Origin: Chitinophaga pinensis
Lineage (GTDB): Bacteria; Bacteroidota; Bacteroidia; Chitinophagales; Chitinophagaceae
Length of the DNA stretch: 64,000 nucleotides
Direction of reading: 5' to 3'
Assembly (NCBI GenBank): GCA_945872815.1
Contig: CAMCAY010000003.1
Coordinates: forward strand, 1 to 64,000
The translations under genes and the position numbers were made by a program. Of the stretch, positions 21,372-30,719 are shown piece after piece (within the stretch, counting starts at the first letter, position 1; every line of letters begins with the position of its first letter). The notes below the pieces were generated by a model. That model did no database searches, was not told the origin of the DNA, and worked only from the letters and a program-made list of their open reading frames with translations.

Positions 21372-22196
21372 ATGAAAAAAATATTACTGCCATTTGACGG
21401 AATTCATTTTTCTGAATCTGCTTTTGATTTCGCTAAAAAATTACATGAGAAAAATCCAATATTATTAACGGGTGTTTTTCTTCCTCAGATTAGTTATGCA
21501 AATGTTTGGAGTTATGCTGATGGAATGGGAGGTCCATTATTTGTTCCTGCCCTGGAAGAATCAGATAAAGAAGTTATTGATAAAAATATTGAAAAATTTG
21601 AAGAGTTGTGCAAAAGAAATCAAATAGAGTTTAGAGTACGTAAAGACTTTACTGATCTAGCTATGCCTGAATTGAAAAAGGAGACCAGGTTTGCTGATTT
21701 AATGATTATAAGTGGCCAGTCATTTTATGAAAATATGGGTTCAGGAGATCCCAATATATATCTTAGGGATGCATTGCATGACATTGAATGTCCGGCCATA
21801 GTAGTTCCAGATCATTATACCTTTCCTTCCAATATCATCCTTTCTTATGATGGTTCCGAATCATCGGTATTTGCAATCAAACAATTTGTCTATTTATTAC
21901 CTGAATTGTCTGAGTGCAATACAATGTTGATTTATGTAACTACAGAGAATGGAAATGATATTCCTAAGGAACCATACATCGAAGAATACTTAACAAGACA
22001 CATAAAGGATCTTACTATTTCAAAACTTGACATGGATCCAAGGAAATATTTCTCAAAATGGATTGCAGATAAAAAATCTTCTCTCTTGATAAGTGGTTCA
22101 TTCAGTAGATCAGCAGTTTCCTCCTTGTTTAGAAAGAGTTTTGTTCTCGATATAATTAAGGAACATAAAATACCTGTATTTATTGCCCATAAATAA
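21372..22196 (+). CDS. Universal stress protein (tandem Usp domains)
   Basis: KKILLPFDGIHFSESAFDFA; second domain SNIILSYDGSESSVFAIKQF. Confidence 0.85.
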   Translation: MKKILLPFDGIHFSESAFDFAKKLHEKNPILLTGVFLPQISYANVWSYADGMGGPLFVPALEESDKEVIDKNIEKFEELCKRNQIEFRVRKDFTDLAMPELKKETRFADLMIISGQSFYENMGSGDPNIYLRDALHDIECPAIVVPDHYTFPSNIILSYDGSESSVFAIKQFVYLLPELSECNTMLIYVTTENGNDIPKEPYIEEYLTRHIKDLTISKLDMDPRKYFSKWIADKKSSLLISGSFSRSAVSSLFRKSFVLDIIKEHKIPVFIAHK

Positions 22197-22203
22197 TAAT
22201 TGT

Positions 22204-23043
22204 ATGAATAAGATAATAGCTGCATTTGATGGGCTTAAATATTCAGAAAGCACGGGCGACTATGCAATAGACATTGCTAAAATTACAGATTCAAAGATTA
22301 CAGGCGTTTTTTTAGACGATAGAACCTACACGAGTTTTAAAATATATGATTTGGTCTTGGATCATGGAGTATCGGAGCAAAAGCTAAGATTACTGAAAGA
22401 AAAAGACAATCAATCAAGAATGATTTCTGCTAATAAATTTGAAAATATGTGCAGAAAATCAGGAGTAAACTGTAATATACATCACGATAAAAATGTGGCA
22501 TTACAAGATTTGTTGCATGAAACAATTTTTGCTGATTTATTGATTATTAATCATACAGAATCGTTTACACATTATGATGAAGAATATCCTACGAGATTTA
22601 TTAGAGATTTACTTAGTAACACCCAGGCGCCCGTTTTTTTAGTTCCTGAAATTTATAGAAAAATTGAAAAATTGATTTTGTTGTATGACGGAACTAATAC
22701 TTCAATTTATGCAATAAAAATGTTCAACTATTTGTTTCCCCAATACAAAAGTTTACCTGTTGAATTGATTTGTATTAAAAATATGGACAGCTCACTTCAT
22801 ATTCCAGATTATCAATTATTGAAAGATTTTTTGAAACGTCATTTTGAAAATATAAAGTACACTGTTTTAAAGGGTTTACCAGAAATTGAAATCGTTAATC
22901 ATTTAAAAGATGAAGATAGTAATGTAATTGCTATATTAGGTGCTTACAGAAGAACGATGTTGTCAAGGTGGTTTAAATCAAGTATGGCAGATGCTCTAAT
23001 CAAAGAATTGAAACTTCCCTTATTTATTGCTCATAACAAATAA
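22204..23043 (+). CDS. Universal stress protein (tandem Usp domains), paralog of previous gene
   Basis: NKIIAAFDGLKYSESTGDYAIDIA; ILLYDGTNTSIYAIKMF; C-terminus LPLFIAHNK. Confidence 0.83.
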   Translation: MNKIIAAFDGLKYSESTGDYAIDIAKITDSKITGVFLDDRTYTSFKIYDLVLDHGVSEQKLRLLKEKDNQSRMISANKFENMCRKSGVNCNIHHDKNVALQDLLHETIFADLLIINHTESFTHYDEEYPTRFIRDLLSNTQAPVFLVPEIYRKIEKLILLYDGTNTSIYAIKMFNYLFPQYKSLPVELICIKNMDSSLHIPDYQLLKDFLKRHFENIKYTVLKGLPEIEIVNHLKDEDSNVIAILGAYRRTMLSRWFKSSMADALIKELKLPLFIAHNK

Positions 23044-23057
23044 ATAGCTAAAACGGT

Positions 23058-24068
23058 GTGGACTCATTAACTCACATTGCTCTAGGAGCATGTATTGGAG
23101 AGGCTTTTTTTGAAAAAGGATTTGGTAAAAAAGCAATGTGGTGGGGGGCTTTTGCTCAAAGCATACCTGATATTGATTTCATTTCTTCTTTTTGGTTAAC
23201 TACTTCGGAAGCTTTATTGGCCCACAGAGGATTTACTCATTCTCTATTTTTTTTGGTGCTAATAGTTCCATTGCTGTCTTCATTTGCTTATCACATCCAT
23301 AAGCCACGAGATATTTCATTTAATAAATGGTTCATTTTTTTTACTATAGAAGTGTCAGTTCATTTATTCATTGATGCATTCAATAATTACGGAATAGGGT
23401 GGTTTGAGCCATTTGCTCATGACCGTTTTTCCTTCAATGTGATATATGTAGTGGATCCTTTCTTTTCAATTCCGTTAGGTGTAGCTTTTCTGATGCTGAT
23501 TTTCCTGAACAGATATCATCGTAAAAGAGTACAATGGTGGAAAATAGGAATAATTATTCCGTTTCTATATCTATCATATTGCTGCATCAACAAAATTGTA
23601 ATTTCCCAAAAAATTCAGGAAGAATTTTCAAGACAGAAAATAAATCATTCCCAATTTTTTTTTACACCAGCACCAATTCAAAATTGGCTTTGGTTCGTAG
23701 TTGCAGGTGATTCTTCTGGCTTCAATATTGGATATTATTCTATTTTCGATAAAACCCGATCCTTAAAATTTCATTATTTTCCAAGAAATGATTTTCTCTT
23801 AACTGAAATCTCAGACCATGAAAACCTACAAAGGCTTAAAAGATTTTCTAAGGGTTTTTATACGGTTTCGCAGATCAATGACACACTGATTTTCAACGAT
23901 CTTAGATTTGGACAAATAAATGGTTGGACAAATTATCAAAATAAATTCGTGTTTCATTATTATCTCTCTCATATCAACAATGAAAAGTTATTAATACAAA
24001 AAGGAAGATTTTCGAGCTTTACAATGTTTGGCATTCAATCTCTTATCAAAAGGATTGAAGGTAATTAG
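23058..24068 (+). CDS. Membrane-bound metal-dependent hydrolase, YdjM/DUF457-type
   Basis: MDSLTHIALGACIGEAFF, AHRGFTHSLFF, HLFIDAFNNYG; GTG start. Confidence 0.85.
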   Translation: MDSLTHIALGACIGEAFFEKGFGKKAMWWGAFAQSIPDIDFISSFWLTTSEALLAHRGFTHSLFFLVLIVPLLSSFAYHIHKPRDISFNKWFIFFTIEVSVHLFIDAFNNYGIGWFEPFAHDRFSFNVIYVVDPFFSIPLGVAFLMLIFLNRYHRKRVQWWKIGIIIPFLYLSYCCINKIVISQKIQEEFSRQKINHSQFFFTPAPIQNWLWFVVAGDSSGFNIGYYSIFDKTRSLKFHYFPRNDFLLTEISDHENLQRLKRFSKGFYTVSQINDTLIFNDLRFGQINGWTNYQNKFVFHYYLSHINNEKLLIQKGRFSSFTMFGIQSLIKRIEGN

Positions 24069-25228
24069 GCTTTTCTTTTAAAGTAGAATGTAAACATGAT
24101 AAAAACAACCCTTATAAATTGATATGACAACCATCTGTTAAATTGCCTAATAACATTTTTTCTTTTGCAATGAATTTCTTTTGTTATTTGTTTACACTCT
24201 TTTTCAATGATTGAATTTATTTTTTGAAATGTTTTCTGTACAAACTCGTCGCTTTTTATGTCTAAGTTTAATTCAATGCTTGCATAGGCGCTTATGTCAT
24301 TGATGTTATAAGATCCGATTGTCAGCCAGCTTGAATCACATATAGAAATCTTGCCGTGAAGAATATTTTTTTGATATTCATACAGAATAATCTTGTGTCT
24401 CAGCAGCCAGTCATACAGCCATCTTTCTGCGTATTTTGCAATAAATACATCGGAAATGCCAGTTGTTATTACGGTTATTGTAACCCCTCTTTCAGCAGCA
24501 TTTTTGATTAATCTTCTGAATACTTTTCCAGGTATAAAATAACTACATAGAATAGTGATACTTTTTTGAGCTGACTGAAATAATTCAATATAGGAGGTTG
24601 AAACTTCATTTTTATGCCATATCCAGTCATTGGTTCTTACTCTGACTTCACACGATTGCCCTTTTAAATTATCAATTGGAATGTAATTGGTTGATAGCCT
24701 ATTTAATTCAGTAACTTTTTGGGTGTCTTTCCAGAAATTTCTACAGTAATATCCTAGATCCTTTGCAATGTCGCCAATTACTAGTACAGCAAAGTCTAGC
24801 CATGCTTGTCCATTCAAGGTGTCATTGTATTTGTCTGCAATGTTCAATCCCCCAACAAGGGCTGTTTTATCATCTATTACTATTACTTTCTGGTGCATTC
24901 TTCTTCCTGGATAAAATTGTTTAAAATTTAATACAGGGTTAAAAAACCTAAAATGAATTCCTGCAAGAATTAATTTTCTGATAAAATGTTTGGAAAGACT
25001 TTTTGACGCAATACCATCTACCAATAAATACACCGATATGTTTCTTTTAGATGCTTTGATAAGAGATGAGGCAATACTGTTCCCTGTTTCATCATTTGAA
25101 AAAATATAAACCTGAATGTAAATACTTTCTTTTGATTGATCAATCAGTCTTTTAAGCTGCTCAAAATAATCATTCCCGCCATTTATTAGTTCTACTAAAT
25201 TATTTTTTTTGTATTCGCTTTTATTCAT
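24065..25228 (-). CDS. Phospholipase D family / cardiolipin synthase-like protein
   Basis: Two HKD-type motifs (HQKVIVIDDKTALVGGLNI and HGKISICDSSWLTIGSYNIND). Confidence 0.9.
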   Translation of the reverse strand: MNKSEYKKNNLVELINGGNDYFEQLKRLIDQSKESIYIQVYIFSNDETGNSIASSLIKASKRNISVYLLVDGIASKSLSKHFIRKLILAGIHFRFFNPVLNFKQFYPGRRMHQKVIVIDDKTALVGGLNIADKYNDTLNGQAWLDFAVLVIGDIAKDLGYYCRNFWKDTQKVTELNRLSTNYIPIDNLKGQSCEVRVRTNDWIWHKNEVSTSYIELFQSAQKSITILCSYFIPGKVFRRLIKNAAERGVTITVITTGISDVFIAKYAERWLYDWLLRHKIILYEYQKNILHGKISICDSSWLTIGSYNINDISAYASIELNLDIKSDEFVQKTFQKINSIIEKECKQITKEIHCKRKNVIRQFNRWLSYQFIRVVFIMFTFYFKRKA

Positions 25229-26880
25229 GTAGCCATGTTGTACATTTTATCATAGTACTCTTTTGCAAGTCTGTTGCTGTCGAAGTAAGGTATTATATCG
25301 TTCAAGCCGTTTCTTACAATTTCATTCCACCTGCTATTAAACTGATAATAAGTAGGCAATATATCTGATTCAAGTAAATGGTATAAATTGGCTGAGTCCA
25401 AATCGTCTTGTATATGAATTGGCAGATTAATATCAGCTGGAGGAACCACAAATGCATTTATTTTATCTTTTGCAAATTCAGGAAACCAACCATCTGGAAT
25501 TCCTACGTTTACTGCACCATTCATTGCAGCAGACATGCCGCTTGTGCCAGAAGCTTCATGTGTTAAACGAGGTACATTTAACCAAATATCCGCTCCTCTT
25601 TTTAATATTTTTGATAGGTTTATTTCATATCCTGTAATTATAGAACAATTGCTATGATTTTTACAGAGATCTACAATTTTATCAAATACTCCAATACCAT
25701 AAAAATCCATCGGATATGGCTTTCCAGCCCATATTATTTGAATTGGTTTTTCTTTATCAGATACTAATTTTTCAAAACGTACCAAATCGTGAAAAAATAT
25801 ATCAGGTCTTTTATATTCTGCAAATCTTTTCGCAAAAACTAAAGTGCAGATATTTTCGTTAAAAATTTTTCCGCATTGATCGGCTATTATTTCAAAAAGC
25901 TCCTTTTTTCGCATTAATTTTTTTACACGTATCCTTTCAATATCATTTATTTTTAAACAATCATACAATTCTTTATCGTTCCAAAATTCAAAATTTTGGG
26001 CATTTGTAATGGAGTCAATTTCGCATATCCCATCGTTTACTCCCCATGCTTTGCATAAAGTATTTTTATGCAATTTTGAAACAGCATTTGCTTTTCCGGA
26101 AAGTCTCAATGCCACCAACGTATGATTCATTTCTTCTGATTCTGATTTCATAATTGATTTTATTTCTGCTTGTGGTAAATCACAGAAAAAGCTCATTTTA
26201 TCAAGAAATGGAAGGCTTGATATTTGATTGCCGGATTCCTCTGGGGTATGATTTGTATAAACTAAACGTTTTCTTACCTCATTAATATTCTTGTATTTTT
26301 TGTATAAATAAAACCCCAATGGAAGCGCATGCGATTCGTTAAGGTGATAAATTTCGGGCTCCCAATTTAATTGCTCTAATAATTTCACTCCGCCTTCTCC
26401 TAATAATATAGCGGCAGCGCTTTTTGTTTCTGGATTTGAATCGTATAATTTGTGAACAGTCGTTTTTGCTAAGTAGTCATTCTCAGGCAAATCTGTAGTT
26501 AAAAAGAATATTGGAGCAGTATTAAATATTTCTGTTTTTAAATAATAAGCGGTTACCCATACATCTTGTTTGGCAATTTTAATGGAAAATTTTATATCTG
26601 TTGGCTGAAGAAATTCATATTTTTTTTCTTCAAAAACAACATCCATTGTTTGATCCGGCTTTCTTCGTTGATTGTAATACCCATATTTCCATAATATTCC
26701 GATTCCTATCAAATGTTGTTTAAGTTCAAAGGCGCTTTTCATATGCGAACCCGCAAGAAAACCTAATCCTCCGGCATAAGTTTTCAATGCTTGGTCTATG
26801 CCGAATTCCATGCAGAAGTAAGCTATCTTTTTGTTATAATTTGCGTCAACAGTATATGGAAAACTGAATTGAAATGCCAT
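25225..26880 (-). CDS. GT35-like (alpha-glucan phosphorylase-related) glycosyltransferase lacking the PLP lysine
   Basis: IAYFCMEFGID, YAGGLGFLAGSHMKSA, FAKRFAEYKRPD, HEASGTSGMSAAMNGAVNVGIPDGW (Ser where the PLP lysine is expected). Confidence 0.75.
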   Translation of the reverse strand: MAFQFSFPYTVDANYNKKIAYFCMEFGIDQALKTYAGGLGFLAGSHMKSAFELKQHLIGIGILWKYGYYNQRRKPDQTMDVVFEEKKYEFLQPTDIKFSIKIAKQDVWVTAYYLKTEIFNTAPIFFLTTDLPENDYLAKTTVHKLYDSNPETKSAAAILLGEGGVKLLEQLNWEPEIYHLNESHALPLGFYLYKKYKNINEVRKRLVYTNHTPEESGNQISSLPFLDKMSFFCDLPQAEIKSIMKSESEEMNHTLVALRLSGKANAVSKLHKNTLCKAWGVNDGICEIDSITNAQNFEFWNDKELYDCLKINDIERIRVKKLMRKKELFEIIADQCGKIFNENICTLVFAKRFAEYKRPDIFFHDLVRFEKLVSDKEKPIQIIWAGKPYPMDFYGIGVFDKIVDLCKNHSNCSIITGYEINLSKILKRGADIWLNVPRLTHEASGTSGMSAAMNGAVNVGIPDGWFPEFAKDKINAFVVPPADINLPIHIQDDLDSANLYHLLESDILPTYYQFNSRWNEIVRNGLNDIIPYFDSNRLAKEYYDKMYNMAT

Positions 26881-26889
26881 TAGATATAT

Positions 26890-27327
26890 TTAATAAACTA
26901 CAATTTTTGAAGGTGGATTTTTTTCATTTTTATTTGTTTTTGGAATATGCATTTTTAATATTCCATGACTATATTCTGCATGAATAAAAGATATATCTGC
27001 ATTTTTTGGAAGTGGAATTTTTCTTTCAAATATTTCATAATCAAATTCACGAATAGTTACAATCTCTTCAGTGCTTTTATCTATTTTTTTATGAATTGCG
27101 AATACGGAAAGTATATTTTGCTCACTTTCCACAACTATGTCTTGTTTTTCGATACCTGGCAGTGCTATTTCTATTTTTAATAACTCCGGCATTTCAGTAA
27201 AATTTACTAGCGGAATTTTCTTCTTGTTTTTTATACTTTTCTTTTTTATTTCATCCTGCGAAATTGTTGTAATGAATTCACCTGGATATATATGACTATC
27301 AGTATAATTTTTTATTAGGGCTTTCAT
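26890..27327 (-). CDS. Hsp20/alpha-crystallin small heat-shock protein
   Basis: Central beta-sandwich pattern LLKIEIALPGIEKQDIVVE...FERKIPLPKNADISFIHAEYSHGILKMHIPK. Confidence 0.88.
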   Translation of the reverse strand: MKALIKNYTDSHIYPGEFITTISQDEIKKKSIKNKKKIPLVNFTEMPELLKIEIALPGIEKQDIVVESEQNILSVFAIHKKIDKSTEEIVTIREFDYEIFERKIPLPKNADISFIHAEYSHGILKMHIPKTNKNEKNPPSKIVVY

Positions 27328-27462
27328 TTTTTAATTTAAGTTACTCTGAAAATTCTCTTTGTAGTATGACTATTTACTTAATTGTCTTGATATAAGTCAT
27401 TATTGCTTTGTTATTAAAGCTATATTTTCATTCCACTTGTTTAATACTAAATTGAAAGAATT

Positions 27463-27852
27463 ATGTCTATTACAATTGCGAAGCATTACTACAATGAATT
27501 AAATGGCTGGGAAAGATCATTGTCATTTCATCTGAATGATATTTTGGAACTTGAAAAAAGTTTAAGATTAATCATTAGTAGAAACTCTATTGTAGATATT
27601 GCCGCAAAAGTTGAAGTACACCAGTTATTGATTGATAAAGTAACTGATAAGATGCATTTGTTGCAAAATGAAATAACTTCTCAAGAAAAATTACTTTTGA
27701 AAGAAAATAAATTTATTCCGGATCAAGAAATTGCAGGCTCAATAGAAAAAAAGCAAGTCAACTTAACACAACGTGTAAAACATATTGAAAAAGAATTTGT
27801 AGATGTGAAATTTTATTGCAATGCATTCCTTTCTGAAATGCTTAAAAAATAA
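27463..27852 (+). CDS. Hypothetical protein
   Basis: 129-aa ORF, helical, in stress-gene context. Confidence 0.5.
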   Translation: MSITIAKHYYNELNGWERSLSFHLNDILELEKSLRLIISRNSIVDIAAKVEVHQLLIDKVTDKMHLLQNEITSQEKLLLKENKFIPDQEIAGSIEKKQVNLTQRVKHIEKEFVDVKFYCNAFLSEMLKK

Positions 27853-27857
27853 AAAAA

Positions 27858-27883
27858 ACTGCCTCATTTTTCAACAAGGCAGT
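27858..27883 (-). terminator. Terminator for the BON-domain gene
   Basis: ACTGCCT/AGGCAGT stem followed on the minus strand by TTTTTTTT. Confidence 0.7.
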
Positions 27884-27927
27884 GAACAAACAACAATGGT
27901 AGTCTTCATTATAGGGCAATAATATTA

Positions 27928-28602
27928 TTAATCTTCAAAAGCATATTCCGGCTCTTCAATAACCAATTTATTTTCTACAGTTGTAACTCCAGGTGCAGAC
28001 CAGACAGCATTTTCTGCATCTTCTTTTTCGGCAAACGAACGAACCTTGCCTCTTATTATTACTTTACTTCCAATAACATCCGCAGAAATCTTTGCTGCAT
28101 CAATATTTGCACTCCTCTGGAAACTCGCATTAATTTTTAATTGTAGCTCATAAGGTGTTACTTTTGGCTTTACTGCAATTAAATTACTGACAAACTTTAC
28201 TCCTGCTAAATTCTCAACTGATGTTTTAGCTTGGTTTCTTTGATATTCCCATTCTACCTCACCTTCTAATTTCACATTTCCATCTTCAACACTAACTTTA
28301 ACCTTATCTTCAGGGATCATGGTATGCCATTTCAATGCATTAATAATCGCTTCGGCAATTTCAGCGTCTGTTTTTTTGTAAGCTGGAGAAATTCCAACCT
28401 GAATGTCTTCGGCAATAGCCTTCACACCGGAAACTTTTTTTACTGTTTTTTCTGCAAGTACTTTTTTGGAATAAGTATCTACCTGACCAGAAAGAGTTAC
28501 TATTCCATTCTTTACAGAAACACCTATTTGAGAAGAATTTAGAAACGGTTCCCACCTCAATTGCTCAGTAACATCTTTTTGAATTTCAATATCAGTTTTC
28601 AT
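27928..28602 (-). CDS. BON domain-containing (OsmY-like) protein, three BON domains
   Basis: Three repeats of GxVxLxGxV pattern (NGIVTLSGQVD, GNVKLEGEVEW, SKVIIRGKVRS). Confidence 0.92.
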   Translation of the reverse strand: MKTDIEIQKDVTEQLRWEPFLNSSQIGVSVKNGIVTLSGQVDTYSKKVLAEKTVKKVSGVKAIAEDIQVGISPAYKKTDAEIAEAIINALKWHTMIPEDKVKVSVEDGNVKLEGEVEWEYQRNQAKTSVENLAGVKFVSNLIAVKPKVTPYELQLKINASFQRSANIDAAKISADVIGSKVIIRGKVRSFAEKEDAENAVWSAPGVTTVENKLVIEEPEYAFED

Positions 28603-28816
28603 TTTATAAAGATTTTGTTGTTAAAAAATATCGATGTTTCAAAATAACAAAAATTACCATCGTTATTAAATGACCTGAATCAGATTTTAAATTGACTGAT
28701 ATCAAAAGCAGTTTTATTTATGACTGAGTGATTATAATTATAAATAATTCTGACAACCTTCATTTATTCTTGTTTTTTGTTTGGTTTATTTTGTTAGGTA
28801 CTCTCAATGATTAAAA

Positions 28817-29026
28817 ATGAAATCTAATAAAACAAAAGATGCCAAAAAGGGAATCAAAAAATATGATATGCCTGAATGCAATCCAGAGTTTAATCCTGAT
28901 GTAATTCCTGATAGTGAAATTGCCGGAAATGAAGTTTTTGATTTGATAGACATAGTAAATATAAACGGACAAGATTTGATTATTGAAAACGATCAATATC
29001 AAAAAAAAGAGGAAGTTGATGAATGA
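28817..29026 (+). CDS. Hypothetical small acidic protein
   Basis: 69-aa ORF between BON and PEBP genes. Confidence 0.4.
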   Translation: MKSNKTKDAKKGIKKYDMPECNPEFNPDVIPDSEIAGNEVFDLIDIVNINGQDLIIENDQYQKKEEVDE

Positions 29027-29101
29027 CTTAATAAATATTTCAAACAATTTTAAAATAGTATTCAAATGATTCATATTGAACAAGAGGTAGAGATAAGATT
29101 G

Positions 29102-29533
29102 ATGAGATTATCCAGCCCTGCTTTTAAGGACAATGATGTCATTCCTATTAAATACACTTGTGATGGATTAAATCAAAGTCCTCCTTTTGATTTAGATAAT
29201 ATTCCTAAGGAGGCCAAATGTTTAGCAATAATAGTGGAAGATCCTGATGCCCCTATAAACACTTGGGTTCATTGGTTGGTTTGGAATATTCCGGTTACCC
29301 ATCATATACAAGAAAATACGTTAAAAGGAAAGAACGGAGTAAATGATTTCAGCAGAAAATTCTATTGTGGTCCTTGTCCTCTAAGCGGAACACATCATTA
29401 TCTTTTTAAAATCTATGCATTGAATGACTTACTTCAATTGCCAGAAAATACCAAAAAAGTTGAATTGGAAAGAGCTATGTCCGATAAGATTATTGCATTT
29501 GGTCAACTTACAGGAATCTATAGCCGGAAATAA
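29102..29533 (+). CDS. YbhB/YbcL family (PEBP/Raf kinase inhibitor-like) protein
   Basis: YTCDGLNQSPPFDL, VEDPDAPINTWVHWLVWNIP, GPCPLSGTHHYLFKIYAL. Confidence 0.92.
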   Translation: MRLSSPAFKDNDVIPIKYTCDGLNQSPPFDLDNIPKEAKCLAIIVEDPDAPINTWVHWLVWNIPVTHHIQENTLKGKNGVNDFSRKFYCGPCPLSGTHHYLFKIYALNDLLQLPENTKKVELERAMSDKIIAFGQLTGIYSRK

Positions 29534-29629
29534 AATTCAACCATCCACATTTACTGATTTAACTAATTTTTGACAGTTTAATAGGTGGGTATAAATAATT
29601 AAAACATTTAAACAAACCAGTAACACAAG

Positions 29630-30016
29630 ATGAAATATTTTCTTCTGATTTTAATTGCATTTGTTACATTAACAGCTTTGATTTCGGGGCTTTTACTGAT
29701 GAGTATTCCAGATGGAAGTGTTTTGAATTTATCAGTGGGTGTTTTGAAAAATACAAATTTTGGAGACTTTCAGTTTCCGGGTTTCCTCATCGTATTATTT
29801 GTCGGGTTAATTAATTTGTTGGCATTGTTTTATATTATGCAACATCATCCCTTCAGATATAATTATGCTTTAGCAGCAGGAATTGCATTGCTTCTATGGA
29901 TACTTGTTCAATTTGTCTATGTATCGGAATTGTTTTGGTTAAATGCCCTTTATACAACAATTGCCATTGCTATTATTTTAATGTCATTTCAGTTAAAAGG
30001 AAAAACAATGATATAA
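29630..30016 (+). CDS. Hypothetical membrane protein (four predicted TM segments)
   Basis: 128-aa strongly hydrophobic ORF. Confidence 0.6.
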   Translation: MKYFLLILIAFVTLTALISGLLLMSIPDGSVLNLSVGVLKNTNFGDFQFPGFLIVLFVGLINLLALFYIMQHHPFRYNYALAAGIALLLWILVQFVYVSELFWLNALYTTIAIAIILMSFQLKGKTMI

Positions 30017-30035
30017 AAATTTTATTTCGTAAAAA

Positions 30036-30194
30036 ATGAAGGCATATCAGAATATTTATTTTCATACGGGTATGGTTGTTTTTTTATCTTGGTTACTGAC
30101 AATACTTTTTATTGTTATTTTTTGGAGGTTTATCACCAAAGGAATTTTATTTTCTCTTTATAAGTTGTATGAATTTTTATTGAAAATAAATTGA
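30036..30194 (+). CDS. Small 52-aa single-TM protein (below the ORF-track cut-off)
   Basis: ATG at 30036; MKAYQNIYFHTGMVVFLSWLLTILFIVIFWRFITKGILFSLYKLYEFLLKIN, TGA ends at 30194, 4 bp before the next ORF. Confidence 0.5.
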   Translation: MKAYQNIYFHTGMVVFLSWLLTILFIVIFWRFITKGILFSLYKLYEFLLKIN

Positions 30195-30198
30195 GTTT

Positions 30199-30606
30199 AT
30201 GATATTAGAAGTTGAAGGATTTTCACCATTATCAAATATTGCGAAGGTATTTTCGGGATACTATCCATTTCTTAAAATTGAATTTTTTGATGGTCCACAT
30301 GATTGGCATGAAAATTCCCTAAAAAAAAATTTATTGCCTGTTTCAAAATTGGTTTCTGAAGTGACATTATTGAGTTCGCCAGTTCAAATAGAAGTTCATT
30401 TTTGGAATAAAACCGGAACTGTTGAGCAAATGTTTAAAAACAAAGCGGGTTTAAATATTCAGATTTTCAGAAAAAAAAATGACAAATGGATTCAAACTGT
30501 TGGAACGGATGATCTTACTCTTGAAGAACAAAATAATATTGGCAGAAAAGACAGCGAAGATAATTTGCATGGTACTGACAGGAAATTTGAAACCGAAATA
30601 TTTTGA
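30199..30606 (+). CDS. Hypothetical protein
   Basis: 135-aa ORF in the same operon-like run. Confidence 0.5.
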   Translation: MILEVEGFSPLSNIAKVFSGYYPFLKIEFFDGPHDWHENSLKKNLLPVSKLVSEVTLLSSPVQIEVHFWNKTGTVEQMFKNKAGLNIQIFRKKNDKWIQTVGTDDLTLEEQNNIGRKDSEDNLHGTDRKFETEIF

Positions 30607-30719
30607 CTAAAAAATAATTAATTCATAGAAAAACTGGAAATAAAAGATCCGGCATTAATTCGAATCCAATCCTTGAAAATCACCAAACAAGGGTTTAGCA
30701 CATTTTTAAACTACATTTT

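Noticed and set aside
28811-29083. Minus-strand 90-aa hydrophobic ORF opposite the small acidic ORF 28817-29026
   Set aside because: Phe/Ile-rich composition typical of the antisense of Lys/Asn/Glu-rich coding; the plus-strand ORF is more plausible
30640-30719. TTCGAATCC resembling a tRNA T-loop in the gap before the baeRF3-like gene
   Set aside because: No acceptor, D or anticodon stem could be paired around it; not a tRNA
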